Shown: positions 11,348 through 25,400 of the stretch, piece by piece
How the letters are laid out: every line of letters starts with the position of its first letter
Numbering within the stretch: the stretch's first letter is position 1
Source: Patagioenas fasciata
Lineage: Eukaryota; Chordata; Aves; Columbiformes; Columbidae
Reading direction: 5' to 3'
DNA length: 64,000 nucleotides
NCBI RefSeq assembly: GCF_037038585.1
Contig: NC_092520.1
Coordinates: 16,127,001 to 16,191,000, forward strand
Notes under the pieces: model-generated
Databases searched by the model: none
What the model was told of the DNA's origin: nothing
Seen by the model: only the letters and a program-made list of their open reading frames with translations
Made by a program: the position numbers and the translations under genes

Positions 11348-14300
11348 TGGTCATTGAAGGACTATGCCATTAAGCAAACTGAAATAAATGAAAACATTTA
11401 TTTCTAAAGAAGGAAATGCTCCTATAAAGAGTTTTGGTCAAACAAACAAGAAAAAAATCAGTAAAGTTAAAATATTTCTATTTATATTTAAAATTCTGAC
11501 TTCTCACTTCAAGATAAGTTTTATCAGATTAGTCAAAAGCTATTTGAAAAGTGTAGTTTTGTGTCTATTTAAATATTTTGGTAATTTCTTGCAAGTGGTA
11601 ATTATTTCCCCTTCTGATTTCTCAGCTTAGCCTTCTAATTAAAATAAAAAATTATTTGCACGATCTATTCAAGAAGTTAGAACTCTGTTCTCAGCTATTA
11701 CCAGAGAACATGGCCTTCAGAGACCACATGGTTGGCTTGATGGGCTTATTTTCTCTTAATTACTCACGTTACTACACTTACCTCTGTGTTTCTCATCAGC
11801 CTGTGCCCACAGTCTCCATTTGGGGAGCAGAGCTGTAGAGCGCTGCTTTACACAGCTGCTGTGGCCGTACAACACGGATGTCCTCCACAGTTAAGACCAG
11901 CACGGGGAGGTTTCAGCTGTCAGGGGTATGGGCGGGAAGGAGGAGTATTTACACATCTTCCATTATATTGCTCTTAACAGCAGACAGAGCTGGGGAGACA
12001 GACCACAGGTTGCTAAGGGTGAACCTGCCCTGTTCCTGCAGAGCCTTCCCGTAGGCTGAGTCCTACCAGGAACAAAAGGTGACCTGGCTGACCAGAAAGA
12101 TTGTACGTTTAGGTTAAGCCTATAATGCCCTGAATTTGGTGGAGCTGAAGAGTGAGCTTGGGATTTCCATACAGCTCTTAAGCCAGTAAAAAATACAATA
12201 AGACTTTCCCCTCCCTGCTCTTTTTCTTTGGATTGTTAGAAAGCTGGGTGAAAACATGAAAGTAATTATGTCCTTCAGATCTCTTCAAATTACTGCACCA
12301 TCCACACCCTGGGATGGAGTCCCTCTCTCTGGCTGAGATGGTCAGAAGGGATCTGCTTTCTGAAGCAGAATGTGCTGCAGGGTCTTGTGGGACGCAGAAG
12401 CTTTGCACACACAATACGCCTTTGCAGGCACAACTACGCCTTCCAATTCAGTGATCTTATTACACGTCTGTTTGTTTTCTAGAAGGATGAACATATAGGG
12501 CATATATAAACAAATTCTTAATCCTTAGTAATTAGCACTGCTTGTAAGAGTGATAGACATAATAACCCTGTTGTTTTTAGATTTCAGGATGTGGCACACT
12601 ACAATACATGATTCTGTGTTGTTGCTACAAAAATATCCTGCTGCAAGGGGGTGCAGGGGGGTGTCTTCATTTGAGGGGGGGGTTGTAGACCAAATATGGC
12701 CCAAGCCTGTTTGATAGTTCTCTTGTAAATGAAATGATGACAATCCTCTTGTGACTAGGAAACATTCCAGAGCCGGGGTGTAGGGTTACACAATGGTACA
12801 GTGTCTTGCCCTTGATTTATAATTTGAGAAGCAGATTGCGTTCAGACAGAATGTGAGCTGAACAATGAGGTTTCTAGTCCTGATCTCATTAACAGAGATT
12901 TATACCAAGAGGCTATTGTATCTTGTTCTTTTGGTTTGCCATGCCAGCAAACATTCATAAAGTTATTTGAAAAAGAAAGCTTCTGTCACACACTTAGGTC
13001 AGAAAGTTCTCAGGAAAATAGCTAATCAAATATAGAGTGGTCTCAATCTGCACTTACTATGGCTTATGTTTCTGGCCTTAATAAGTCTCAGAATTACTAC
13101 TGGATCAAACACCACACTCAAGCTTATTACACGTAAAGATTTGTGGAGACGTGGCTTAAACTGCCTTTTCACGTATTTATGTTCACAGTTGTGTCACGCT
13201 AAGATAGCTTATTATTTGCAAATCATACATAATCACCACAAGAATGTTCTTTCAGTGCAGATGAACCATTAGTAGGTGGAACAGCAGTAATATCCTGAGA
13301 GCTACTTTCCCTCCTGCCACCCCCAGAGCCTCCGTGCTGAAGGAAAGGTCATAAAGACGTGGACTGGAACCTGCTCTTCGCTGACAGACAAGCAGTCATT
13401 GTGCGCGCAGAAGAGGATGCATAGCACTTTAATTAATGTTTCAATAATGCTGCCAGGCAACTTGGCCTGACCACCAGTAAAACAGGGAGGTTCTTTTCCA
13501 GTCTCACCGCGCTAGAGAACACACTGGGCCTGCCGTGTGTGTTGGCAATGCAGCTCTGAATAATCCTGCAGACCAATTCTGCTGCCTCAGCAGGAGCCTG
13601 TCTCGGAGCGTCATGGCAAGAGATGGAGTTGCACAGAGCGCAGCAAAATCCAGCATGGCTCTCAGGAGATTAAAGAACAGTGTATCTGGAATACAGGAGG
13701 CATCTGGCTTCAGAGTAACCAGGTGCCACCCAGCTGTCATCACCACTTTCTCATGCTCCTGTGAAACACGGGCAGCTTATCGTTATCAAGGCATGTGACT
13801 TCCCAGTTCCAACTGCCCTGACTTTCGTTGCTGTTGCTGGTATAAATAATCACACAGTGCCCTTAGCCCATTATTCACAGTCCTGTCACATATTGAGTGC
13901 TGCAGTAAGAGCCCCACAAGCTCTGTTCTCCCAGACAGCTGATGCACATGTCAGATGAGAGGCCACTCAAACCCCAATTCAATGGCCAGTTTACATATAT
14001 CAAACAGCTGAGAGCAGATGAGGAGACAGGGCAATAGAAACACATCAGGCAAATCTTCGGACGGCAACCAGCTCCACATCATGGAAAACTGCTGCTAAAC
14101 AGCACCTACTGTTGCAAAGCACATGGATCAGCCACATCATGTGTGGAAAGAGAGAAACGCTGCAAAGCGCAGGGACATAGGGGAGAGTGGGGGTTGCAGA
14201 GATGGGCGGCGATGTCTGTGGTACAAACAACTTGTACTGTGATACGCTTCTCCCCAGTAAAGGTACAACAGAGATCGTCCTTACACCCTTTTGTGGGACT

Positions 14301-17083
14301 GTACCTAGACCTTCCTTTTGGTCTCTTCTGCTTGAACTCCTAGTAGAGATTAAAAGAAATAATGCAACATCCTCTCAATCAGCCCCTGGGCTCACTGCTG
14401 TAGAAGAGAGTTGCACAGTATTTTTAACCTTCATTTTTTAAACAGAATTTGGTATGGATTCATATCATGTACCTTTCCTCTCTCATGAGCCTGGGGAAAT
14501 AGGAGCATCTTGCTCATTTTTCTGTCCTATCCATTGTTTTGCAAGCTTTTTCCAGAAGAGTTCAGACTGCACTGCAATAACAGCTCTTCTGTCTTGTTAA
14601 CGACTTGTCACTGACTGCCAGACAGCCCAAATATGGAATAATTAGGACAGCAATGGATGACATTTTCTAGGCAATATATGCATGATAAGCTTTAACTAAC
14701 TTTGGGAATCTTTGGCTTAATCCGCAGCTTTTTTCCTTTGGCAGAACATTTGGTGTTAAGTGACAGAAAAATGTGAAGGGTTCCTTCTTTTTTTCCCTCA
14801 AATTTATTAACTATTCTTTATCTCCCATAATACCCACACTTCCATAAATCTTATTCTCCATCAAGGAAGTTCTCCTTCACGAGTTTCCTATCCAAATGTG
14901 ATTGATTTCTAGCGTTTTACGCTTCCTTTAGTATGAAGAACTGGAAGAGACAACCCAGAGAGTTTGTTCTACTCCAGCTACTAAAGCTCTGTCAAAGTGC
15001 AATGATCTGACAAGGCAATACTCACAGCAATGAATCTTTAAATGTTAAATCTTTGCAACCAAAAAAAACTTTTTCAAGTGTCCTCTGTGTTTCTCTTCTT
15101 GGAAAGCTTTCTTAGCACCATTCACACCTTCTTATTGCAGTCATTACAGCAGGATCACCCAGCCTTCCCTCAAAAATCTGCACTTTTCGTGTTCCTGAGG
15201 ACATAACCCCAGAGTGAGAAAAACAGGGCTGGGTTTGTGCAGGAGGACACTACGCAAAAGCTTCTGGCTGCATTTTGGAATCACCTAGTAGATTCTTAAA
15301 TCATATTTTGTATTCACACACTCCATCAAAATGATAAAAAAGCCACATCATTAGATCCACACACTTTGATTTTGGAAAAGGTAACTTGAAAGGAAGGCTA
15401 TTATTGGTAAGAGGAAATAATTATGGCAAACTCAACTGTCCGAGAAACTGCGCTATACAAAGGTAACCAGGGTCACCTCCTCCACCCCTTACCTTGCTCT
15501 GATGTGCGCTCCATGTTACCTGCATCTGTTCGTTGTGCTTTAATGGTACCTCATTTTTTAGAGTATATATACTCAGGAACATGTAGACTTGGGCTTTGAA
15601 ATGCCTTACACCTAGGACTGATGTTCAGGTAGTCTGTTAACCTGAGGTAATAGAGTTTCTGTGTGTGGGTGGGAATCCAACTTTGGGTATGGATTAGGTA
15701 CTGGACCATTGTTCTGATCCTATTTATCCACCTACATATGTGCATGTCATTCCGAATGTCCCCAGTTGTTAATATCCTTCAGAGAACTTCTAGTCACTCT
15801 AAGGTGCAGAGCTTGCTGGAAGCCATTTAGCACTCCGGGCCATTTCAACAGCCAGATCTACTGAACTGCCTCCAGCACAGCTGTGGTCTAAATGTATTTC
15901 TTTATTCACCACATAGGGTCGAATGTAACGTGTTCTTCATGCATGGAGAGAGCGTATTGTCCCAAGTTTTGTGTTATTTTTTACTGACATTTATAGGGGA
16001 CTCAGTCTTATCTCTTCTGTCACCTGATTACTGAGAATGTTATGGGTTACATATTGCTTGAGAGATTCTGAACGAATATAATAATATTGCAGATAGCAAC
16101 CTAAATGAGAACACCACCAGGACAAACATTGCCTGAATAATGTACAGAAAGGTGTGCTGAAATTGTTTCAGGAGTGTCTCATCTCCATTCTTCATCCTGT
16201 ACAAAACCTTTGAGATAATTTCTGAGTTGTTTTGCATCTGTCATTAGTGGAGGAACAGAGACCCCATACAGAAGAAAACCCTTGTGCTTCCAACCCAACA
16301 CCAGAACAGCATGAAGGAACCGCGGTACTATCTCTGTACAGCTCTCAAGGGTCTGTTTTCTAAGGTCCCATATGGGCTCAGTTATTCCAACAAAAGCAGT
16401 AAAAACCAAGATTCTTTCACCTCTATTTACAAGTCATCTTTTCAGCTCACATCATTTACACAAACAGGCTGTTCCAGGAAAGTACTTTTCAAGTTCCCTA
16501 TTGGTCACTTTTTAAAATAAACTACATACCTGACAAAGTCTTTTGCTTAAAAGGTTAGATGAAGGAGATTATTGGAAGATACTGAATCTAAACAGCCATT
16601 TGTTATGTATGACTACATTTTAGAACAAATCAGGTAAAACAGATCAGATGCCATTTGGGGGTCTGGTATTTCCAGCAACTCAGAGTGATGATAACTCAGG
16701 ATCTGTTACTCGAAGATTTTTAAAACGTTTGGGATCAAAGTACACAAACAGGGAGATGGAGCAATATAAAAGCTACTGTGCAATATTCTTATTTTATTAC
16801 GTAAAAATAGGTAATATATTTTATTACATGAAAATAAGTATTATAGTGCATATACTATATTGTATACATAGAGTTACATGTATTATATGTTGCTAATAAT
16901 GTCATTACCTACTTATTTTTATACTGGTGTCTTCTACAAAATGAGACACCAAAAAAAAAGCTTGAGTTTTGTGGCTTGCTGCATGGAGGTAGGAATATAG
17001 AATATATAGGAGGAGATTAATTGTCTTTTGAACATCAGAGCTAGACAGTTCTGAAGGAAGTGGTACTAATCTCTGTGGAATTG
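11348..17083. other. intergenic region, no gene seen
   Basis: Mostly unique AT-rich DNA. The longest frames are below 90 codons and none resembles a known protein. A G-rich stretch with runs of six and eight G lies at about 12645-12684. No CR1 fragment, RNA gene or CpG island is visible. Confidence 0.6.
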
Positions 17084-17612
17084 AATCATAGAATAGTTTG
17101 GGTTGGAAGGGACCTTCAAAGTTCACCTAGTCCAACCCCCTGCCATTAGCAGGGACACCTTCACCCAGATCAGGTTGCTCAGAGCCCCGTCCTGCCTGGC
17201 CTTTAATGTCTCCAGGAATGGGGCATCTACCACCTCTCTGGACAACCTGGGCCAGGGTTTCACCACCCTCATTGGAAAATATTTCTTTCTCATGTTGAGT
17301 CTGAATCTCCCCTCCTTTAGTTTAAAACCATCACCCCTTGTCCTGTCGTAACAGGCCCTGCTAAAAAGTCTGTCCCCATCTTTATTATAGGCTGCTTTTA
17401 AGTACTGAAAGGCCACAATAAGGTCTTCCCGGAGCCTTCTCTTCTCCAGGCTGAACAACCCAAACTCTCTCAGCCTGTCCTCCCAGCAGAGCTGTTCCAG
17501 CCTCTGATCATTTCTGTGGCTCCTCTGCCCCTCTCCAACAGGTCCACGTCTGTTCTGTACTGAGGTCTCCAGAGCTGGACACAGGACTCCAGGTAGGGTC
17601 TCACCAGAGACT
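17084..17612 (-). repeat. CR1 LINE 3' end with the end of ORF2
   Basis: On the minus strand this reads from the end of the CR1 reverse-transcriptase ORF to the 3' tail. The tail appears on the + strand as AATCATAGAATAG at about 17085, so the element runs right to left. The minus-strand translation at 17458 downward includes SLEKRRLREDLIVAFQYLKA, a hallmark of the CR1 ORF2 C-terminus. It is 5'-truncated at about 17612, as usual for CR1, and has no intact coding capacity. Confidence 0.93.
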
Positions 17613-20600
17613 TTAATCTGACTACTGTTTTATTGATAAAAATACAAAATCAAGACAAATATGTTGCCATAAAATCATTAAAAGAAATGCTTTTGTTTTT
17701 TTCATTTTGGAAGGAGAGAAGATGACAAAGTATTCAGTGTACTGAAAGGAATAATTTTTTGGACAACGTTATAATAGTCCAAGGCTTTTAAAGGTAGTTC
17801 CAGAAGCTTTTGGTGGCATCTGAAGGGTCAGGGTTCAAACTTCCCATTCTTTTTAATGGAAATTGGGTGTCCACATTTTTCTAGCAAATTTTAAAATCTC
17901 AGGTATGATATATAAACCAAATACAAACACATCATTTGAACAGAACCTTTCCGCAAAAAGAGCAATACGTGTACAGAACACAGTGCAGCAGACCAAGGTG
18001 AATCCAATGGAAATGCCTTGTTCAGGTCCTGAATACTGATGTGTAAATCCTTTTCAGAAGTAATACAGAAGAGACTTTAAAAATAAAATAATTCTTAAAA
18101 GCATAAAGATTTTTCCTGTCTGCCTGGGTCAAAGTTCTCTTTCAGGGGTACGTAGCTGTCAGCTGTATTACCCTTCCCCTGAGAGCTGACTACAAACATA
18201 TAACTTCAGGGCACAGCTCTTACAGTCCTGAACGTTCCAATCAATTTAGTTCGGTACTGCATGCAACATCTGGCCCGTAATTAATATAGCATTTTAATAT
18301 CCTTCTGGTACTATTAAATGCAAAGTATATTTAAGCCAACAAGTCTAAAAGTTACTCTGATTTTTTTTCTAGGGAAGAGAAAAACTGAGGGGTTAGGGAA
18401 GATAGAGTTATTAACATACTTTAAAAAGCTGCAGTACCAGATTTCACATCTCTTCCTGTTCCTCAGATCTCTTTTGTCTTTAATAAGTCAGTACTCACAC
18501 ATAAGCGTGTGGAGTATCAGATGGTCCTTTTGTGCTTATTCATTTCCTATAAAGAACGTAAGTTCTGTGGCTGCTCACGTTTCCTTTGGCAGCTGAGTAG
18601 CCGGAGGTTTATCATGCTGTAAATGTGCAGCTGTAGCAGAGTGCAAGTCCCATCAAGACCGTGGCCCCTGTGGTTGCTGTGTGCTGAAGAGGTCACCAAG
18701 CTGTCACCTGGGCCACCGTGTGTCACCAACACCCCACTGGGGTCTGTGTCCCTACTCTTAATCACCTGGCTACCATGGGGTGACTGGACAGAACCCAAAA
18801 GTTACCTCTTTATTGCCCACTGCTGTTATGTATGGATTTATTCAGAAAGGTTGAAGAAAACGTGAAAAAGAATTGTAGGTACCATTGTAGACCGAGGAAT
18901 TAGAAGTTCTGTAGACATATAGAAGTTATGTGTGAGATAATTGCCATGTGCTTCCTTTGTAACAACTGGAGAGAAACAGACAATGTTAAGGTACGATTCA
19001 TCTGTCACTATATACGCTAAACAAGTCAGATGAATTAGTCCCTAACAGCACCTGTTTGTCTGAATGACCACAGAGAGAGAGCTTAGGGACTGGCTCAGAT
19101 GCAACAACTGTGTGGAAGGCAGATGACAGGAATGCTGTCGTAGACAGGTCCAGAAGAGGTCTATTGACTTATTTTCTTCACTTTTTCTCTTGGCATACTG
19201 GTTTGTTGGTTGTTTTGGGGTGTTCTTTTGTTTTGTGTTGGGGGGAGGAAAGAAGGGGTTTCTTTTGTTTTTAACTAGATCTCAAGCTGAGATTACTGAA
19301 GTTAGCTACCAAAAGATATACAACATGAGAACCTAATCATCAGCAGTTCATCCTGTGGCATATCCTGGACAAATTAGTCATGTCCCTGCAGATACAACTT
19401 TGTTCACTTGCAGTCAGTTCTCCTTTATCTGAGTAACAGGATTCTACCAGTAAATTAAAAAAATACGTTTCCAAACCTAAACTGAGGAAGCTTAATATCT
19501 CTGCATCCTAATTCCTAACAAGTCCAGAGCAACCAGTACACTGAGTGTACAGAAGCTAAGCTGACTCTGCACAGATCGGTTTCACTGTATCTCTATCAGT
19601 AAATAAAATGGGCCAGAGATGATTCTCTAGCTCCAAAAGCAAGCGGCATGCTACAGCTTGCAACCACACAGTTGAACTGTTTGCACACAGAGCAGGTGGC
19701 TTTGTTCGTATTGCATTTGAGAAGAGTCTCAGGACTGTGCCAGGCCCTGACCTGGGCTTGGACATTGTCTAGGAGAGTCCTAGCTGGTACAGGCCATACC
19801 ATGCCAGGGACTGTGCCACCAGTTAAACTGTACAGACTATTGACAAGTCAGTGTATAAACCCATCTCCTGCATTACTTATGTTTCCAGTGTAGCTATAGA
19901 GGAGGTTTGAGAGTCTAATAAAATATATTGGCTCAGATATACTGAATGTGGGTTATGGTTTCCATCAGGCAGCCAGATCATATGTTTCTGTGCCTAGGTT
20001 TAACTTCAACAAAGATAATCTGGCCATCAATATTGGACAATTTGCTGTACTTTCAATATCACATCACATTGTGAGTGTGCCAAGGCAAAACAATATATTG
20101 CAGTAGCTAAACATTAAACTGGAGAGGAGTTTAGTTATTACACCTTCCTAGTCTCTAGACTCAATTTGTGAAGGCAGATTTTTCAATGCTACCTAAATAA
20201 TTTTTCCAATTCAACCACACCAACTCTGCTATAAAGGTTTGAGTTACTCTAGGTGGAAGATTTAACACACAGGAAAAAAAGCTATTTCAAGTTTAGTAAC
20301 CAAAAAGTACATCTATACTGCCTTGTTGGTGTCTGAGTCTTGTCTCCTGAATGTCCATGCTGCCTAAGTGTTAGTTCACCCTCAAGCTCCATTCTGGAGC
20401 AGGCTCAGTTGTTTCTGGGTTGGGAGGAACAAGGCAGAGACAGAGGGGTGGTGTGTGCCCATGTCCCAGCCTCGGACTGCATGAAGATACAGTAGGAGTG
20501 TGACTCATGTTGGATTTGGCTTCTCCCAGGCTAACCAGTACTTCAACAGGCTTCTCGATGGCCTCATGTCCTAAGCCACCCTTGCTGCTACACAACAAAA

Positions 20601-22264
20601 AGAGACACCTGGCAGCCTGCGAAGCAGCTTCCCAAGAGCAGCCCAGGGCAACATCTTAAAAGGACCATACCCAGAACAATGGTTCCATTGTCAGAAAGAT
20701 TTCTTAGCAGCAATTTAAAACTGAGTGCCATAACACAAGCTGGTGAGCGCTATTTCATATGTCTATCTGTATATCTATGTTTATGCACATGAATTTTGTC
20801 TCCCATATGTATATGCGTGTGTACATATGTGCAGGAGGGCTAACCAGCTCTTGGGTGCAGGCAGGTGATCCTTGTAAACAAGGCTACAGAAGAGTTCTTC
20901 ATGAGCCATGATTGCTGTGACCATGATCTCAAGAAGCAGGTCTCTGCTTTGCTTGGGTGGACACAAATATTACTGAGAATCCTAGGAAAGAGCCCTCTTC
21001 TGAGGCTGTGACATGTACCCCTGTAGACTCACACATCTAATGGATTCATCATCACTCTTGGTCTGGTCCCTTGTTTTTAAGTTTTCACATCAACTGGGTA
21101 TTTTTTCTTCAGGGTGTATCTATACTGCTAAAGCAAAGAGGACTGGGGAACGAGCTCAAGCATCCACATTTATTGTCACACAGCTCAGTGCTCTCCTTGA
21201 TGCTGTTTTGGAGCACTTGAGCTGTCACTAAGAGATGTCAGTTGTAGAGGGAGTTGACCCTTTGGAGCATGGACACAGGCCAGTCAGTCCTATTCAGCCT
21301 CAAGGCTTGAATCAACTCAGCAATATAAACACAGCCAAACAGTCTGTATGTTCAATGAGATGAAAAGGAGCAAACAATTCTGATTCCATTTAATGCCAAT
21401 TTGGGGCTCTTAATACCGCCTTTCCCGCAAATCAAGCTGTTGTATTTTCTAGCTCAGGGCTTTTGTCCAATGATAGGATGAGAGTTTGAGAAATCTGTTT
21501 CTGCTGATAATGTTGCAAGGAGTGCTCAAGTTTACTATCAATGCTTCACTAGGACGCAGCCAGCATGTTGATTTTGGTAAAATAAAAGTCTGGAATAAGG
21601 AAGACATTCAAAATAAACAGGATCCTAGGGAGGGCACTCACTTTAATTTTATGTTTATTTTTCCCCAGAGGGGAAGAGGTAGAACTTGCCAACCTTTAAA
21701 GTTGCTTGCTAGCTGCATAATGAATGGGGATAAGTTAACGCTGACTATGTTTTCAATTTCCTTAGGGAACTAGATGCCAATGCGTTTGAAGTTTTCTGCT
21801 AACATCTGAATACTTCTATGCAGGGGCCACCTTACACATCTAACACAACCTTCAGTGCTTCCAATTTAATCAAATTCATAGCCAGATGATTTGCCAGAAT
21901 TACAGTTCCTGGGATATTTGGCATCACTGATCAGTTATGAGAAATAAGAGTGTTTAAATACATAAGTAAAAAAATTGCTTCCTGAGACTCTTTATTCATT
22001 GAACACTCTACTGTTCCCTTATTAACATTTAGTGTGTGTTCTAAAACTAACTTTTAAAAGTATGTTCTTTAAATCTATGTATTAAGATTGAAAACTAAAT
22101 TATCCACCAGAAGTTATAAGCTTACATCTCATGATATTCACATATGAATAATATGTATGACTCCAGTCCTTCTGCTGTTGAATTAAATGACAGAACTCAA
22201 TAACTGTAGTGGGAATAGCATCTGAAACATTTTCAGACACCTAAAATTGAGAAGAGAAATGGCT

Positions 22265-22445
22265 AGCAAGAAAAGAAAACAAACAAACAAAAACAACAAA
22301 CAATAACCAAACCCAAAAACCAATACAACCAAAACCAGCCAAACAACCAAACGAACAAAACCACAGTAGCAAAGCTTGTTTATGAATTAACTTATATTTA
22401 CCTTTTTTTTAAAAAAAAAAAAAAACAAGCAACCAACAAACAAAA
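22265..22445 (+). repeat. A/C-rich low-complexity block with (A)n
   Basis: Dominated by CAAA and AACAAAC-type words, interrupted by an (T)8(A)15 palindromic junction near 22403-22425. No retroposon head can be recognised next to it. Simple-sequence DNA. Confidence 0.8.
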
Positions 22446-25400
22446 ATCTTACAGCCAGTTCCAGGCTTTTCAGGCATAATAAGTTCTGTTGCAGCAGTCT
22501 TTTGGAAAAATCTTTGTATTTCTTTCTGAAATGTACTGAGATTTCTAGATACAATTATAAAGCATCAGATTGTGTACCATTCTGAATGCTTTCAAAAGAT
22601 GATTTTGTAAACTCTGAAGGAAGTGATGGATTTATTAAGAGCACGTTATCCTTTCCCTACTTGTTATGTCTTGGGTACAGGCTTGAAAATCCTTAACACC
22701 TCTCCTTCAGATCACAAACTCTTTTATTATATGCAGATGTCTGGCACAACTAGTCTATATTTTGGCAAGGATCACTTGGTCTATTGTTATATAAATAATT
22801 TCTCTAAATGTTACTTCCCTGATCCATTTTTTTTTTTCTAAAAGTGCCTTAATACCCAAACATTTACCACTCTAGTCTAAATATTCCTCAGAGGAACTAC
22901 AACATGATTAGGAAGACAACTGCAAGTTTACAGAAAATGGCAGTGATCACATCATTCCCCCTGGGAGCCCGACCGAGAACTGTAAATCATGCATCCTTCA
23001 GAAGAAAAAGCCCTCACATCCTTCTGTCAGGACTTTTGATTTTGACGATTTTAAGTTGAAACCTGTAGCAATCACTAGCCCTAGCTCTAGCAAGTAGAAT
23101 TTTAATTTAGACATTGAAATACAGAAAGTATTAAAATAAAAAATAAAATGTTGCCACTTCTCTGTCAGACTCATTGCAAGAGCATAAAAGCAGATTATCC
23201 ATTCTTCATTATGTCAGCTGAAGGAAAGCAGGAAGGAAAATACAGTCAACTTTGTAGGTGATGGAACATATTGGTTTCCATCAATGTTCATAGTTTGTGG
23301 CCCAATTTGGCTTCTTGTTATTCCAAGGAAAAGGTATATACCCTTGGAAACACTTTAAGAAAGCATTTGCATATAATTTCATTTAAATGATACTGTGCAG
23401 AATAACAAACAAGTGAGACTTACCTGGCCTGTATCTTGGCATGGGTTTGTCATTTCCTCATCGTGACACTATTGCTCTAGTGTCTGAGCCATACGCACTC
23501 ATTTGGAAGGCAAGAGTAAGCTCATCTCTTTTATACTGATTCTTTCAGAATGGAGTCAAAGAGAAAATGGGATTGATGCTGACGTTCTAATTATACAGCA
23601 TGTTTTATAAGACCCTAGGATTGAAAGGAGATGGAAACACCTGGTAGGGAAGGCAATATAAGGAGAGATTCTAGAAAAATTTTTTGCACTTGCAAAGTAC
23701 ATGATCCTGCTGTATTTACTGTGGATCTACAGCAACCTTCTTGCTCAATTGTTTTGCAGGTGCAAATTTATTCTCACCAAATAAATTACGGAAGCAAACC
23801 AGTGTACATATCTTCTTATCTATTGGCCTGTAGACAAAGTGGTGAGCACTCTGATTTTGTTTCCTCCCAGAGGACATGCACAACATTTAGGCCACGTATT
23901 TCATACCCATGAACAAGAGCTCCATGCTCTCCTTGCAGCCCTGGACATGCATGTGGGGAGAGGAACTGCTTCCTTCAACATGGATTCTGAGGCATATCAC
24001 TGTCAGGAGATCAGTATTTAACACTGAACAGCAAATCACACAGCAGCTTAGGATAGAAAACAGAGAAGAAAAACACCGACTGATCCAGGAGGAGGAGTTT
24101 GCAAAGATAACATAGCAATCACATTCTCTGATGTGTTATTTCATTCTGTTTTATAACTGGAGGTTTTGGATAAGCAGGCTTTCATGAGATAATCCCAGTT
24201 TGTATGAATCGAAATAAACTTTACCAAAACTCATGCGGTGTTCTGAATAAAAACCCTGCCAGTTTCCTGCCGAAAAAAAAAAACCACTGCTTGGTAGGAT
24301 AATCAGGAGCCTGATCTTCCCTGGCCTGTGAATTCAAGACAGATTCATCATGCAGGTAAACCTGGATTTCTAGACTCTATATTGTTGTTCACAAAGCATA
24401 AAATTTCTAACTCTAATGAGGGGCTTCACCCTGGCACTAAGGAAGAAGCCTGGATGCTTGTTGACCTCCATAATTAGCTGTGGAACCCAAGTTTTAGACT
24501 TTCAGCTCTGGCCTGTGAGACTCCATGGGGTTTTCTGGGCTGCTAGAAGCCCTGGAGACTTCTCCAACACTGACAAACAGCCCCACTTTCACCAACAAGT
24601 CAGAATTAACCACTGAATTCCTGGAACTCAGACCAAAATGGTCACCTATTTTCAAGCCTATTTCCTGTTTCTTCTGTAGGAAATATAGAAATGTCAAGCT
24701 TTTGTTGAAACTGGGTGATGGTTTTTGTTTTGACAACCCCAGCATTTCCTAAATTGATGCTATATTTGTTGACTTCAGGCTGTGCTGCCTCAATGCACCG
24801 AAAATAGATATCCTTGAAAAGCTACCCTCACTCATCTATCAGTTCAGATTGCTGTAGCCTGTCTCTTAGTTGGAGTGGAATAACATGAACCTTTTGCTTC
24901 AGATGTTTACATGGGTAGCAATCTGCTTCCAGGTACTTATTATCCCAAGGCCCCTAGACAAGTTTGTCTGTCCAAGAGTTGAATTTGCAGAGGTGAACAA
25001 GGACAGTCATAGTGCCTGATGCTTAGCGAGGAACCCATTATCACCAGCTCTCTGGCAGAAATTTAATCTCACTTTGAGTAGGTCAAATTGCATGAAACAC
25101 CTCTCTTACTCTGCTTTTTCTATTACAGGAGGTAGTGGCATGACATCCATAAATAAACGTCACAGCTGACAATCTATTGGCTGCTGTGGAAGTCATAGTT
25201 GTGAGGAAAACAGCAAAACAGTCAGTTGGAAAATTTCAAAGAAAATGAAAAAAAAAATAAATCCCCCCCAAAAAACTTTTCTTGATATTTCCTCTATTTC
25301 TGTAGACAAGCTTACAATGACCTTATTCTTGACTTTATGGAACACCTGTCCTACACCTAAGTAGCATCAGGATTCAGAGCATAGACTTTTTTACGTGACC

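Noticed and set aside
10986-11407. Lys/Glu-rich and Phe/Ser-rich frames over 110 codons
   Set aside because: Translations of the polypurine simple repeat.
17825-17850. GGTTCAAAC resembling a tRNA T-loop
   Set aside because: No acceptor stem, anticodon arm or D-arm can be folded around it.
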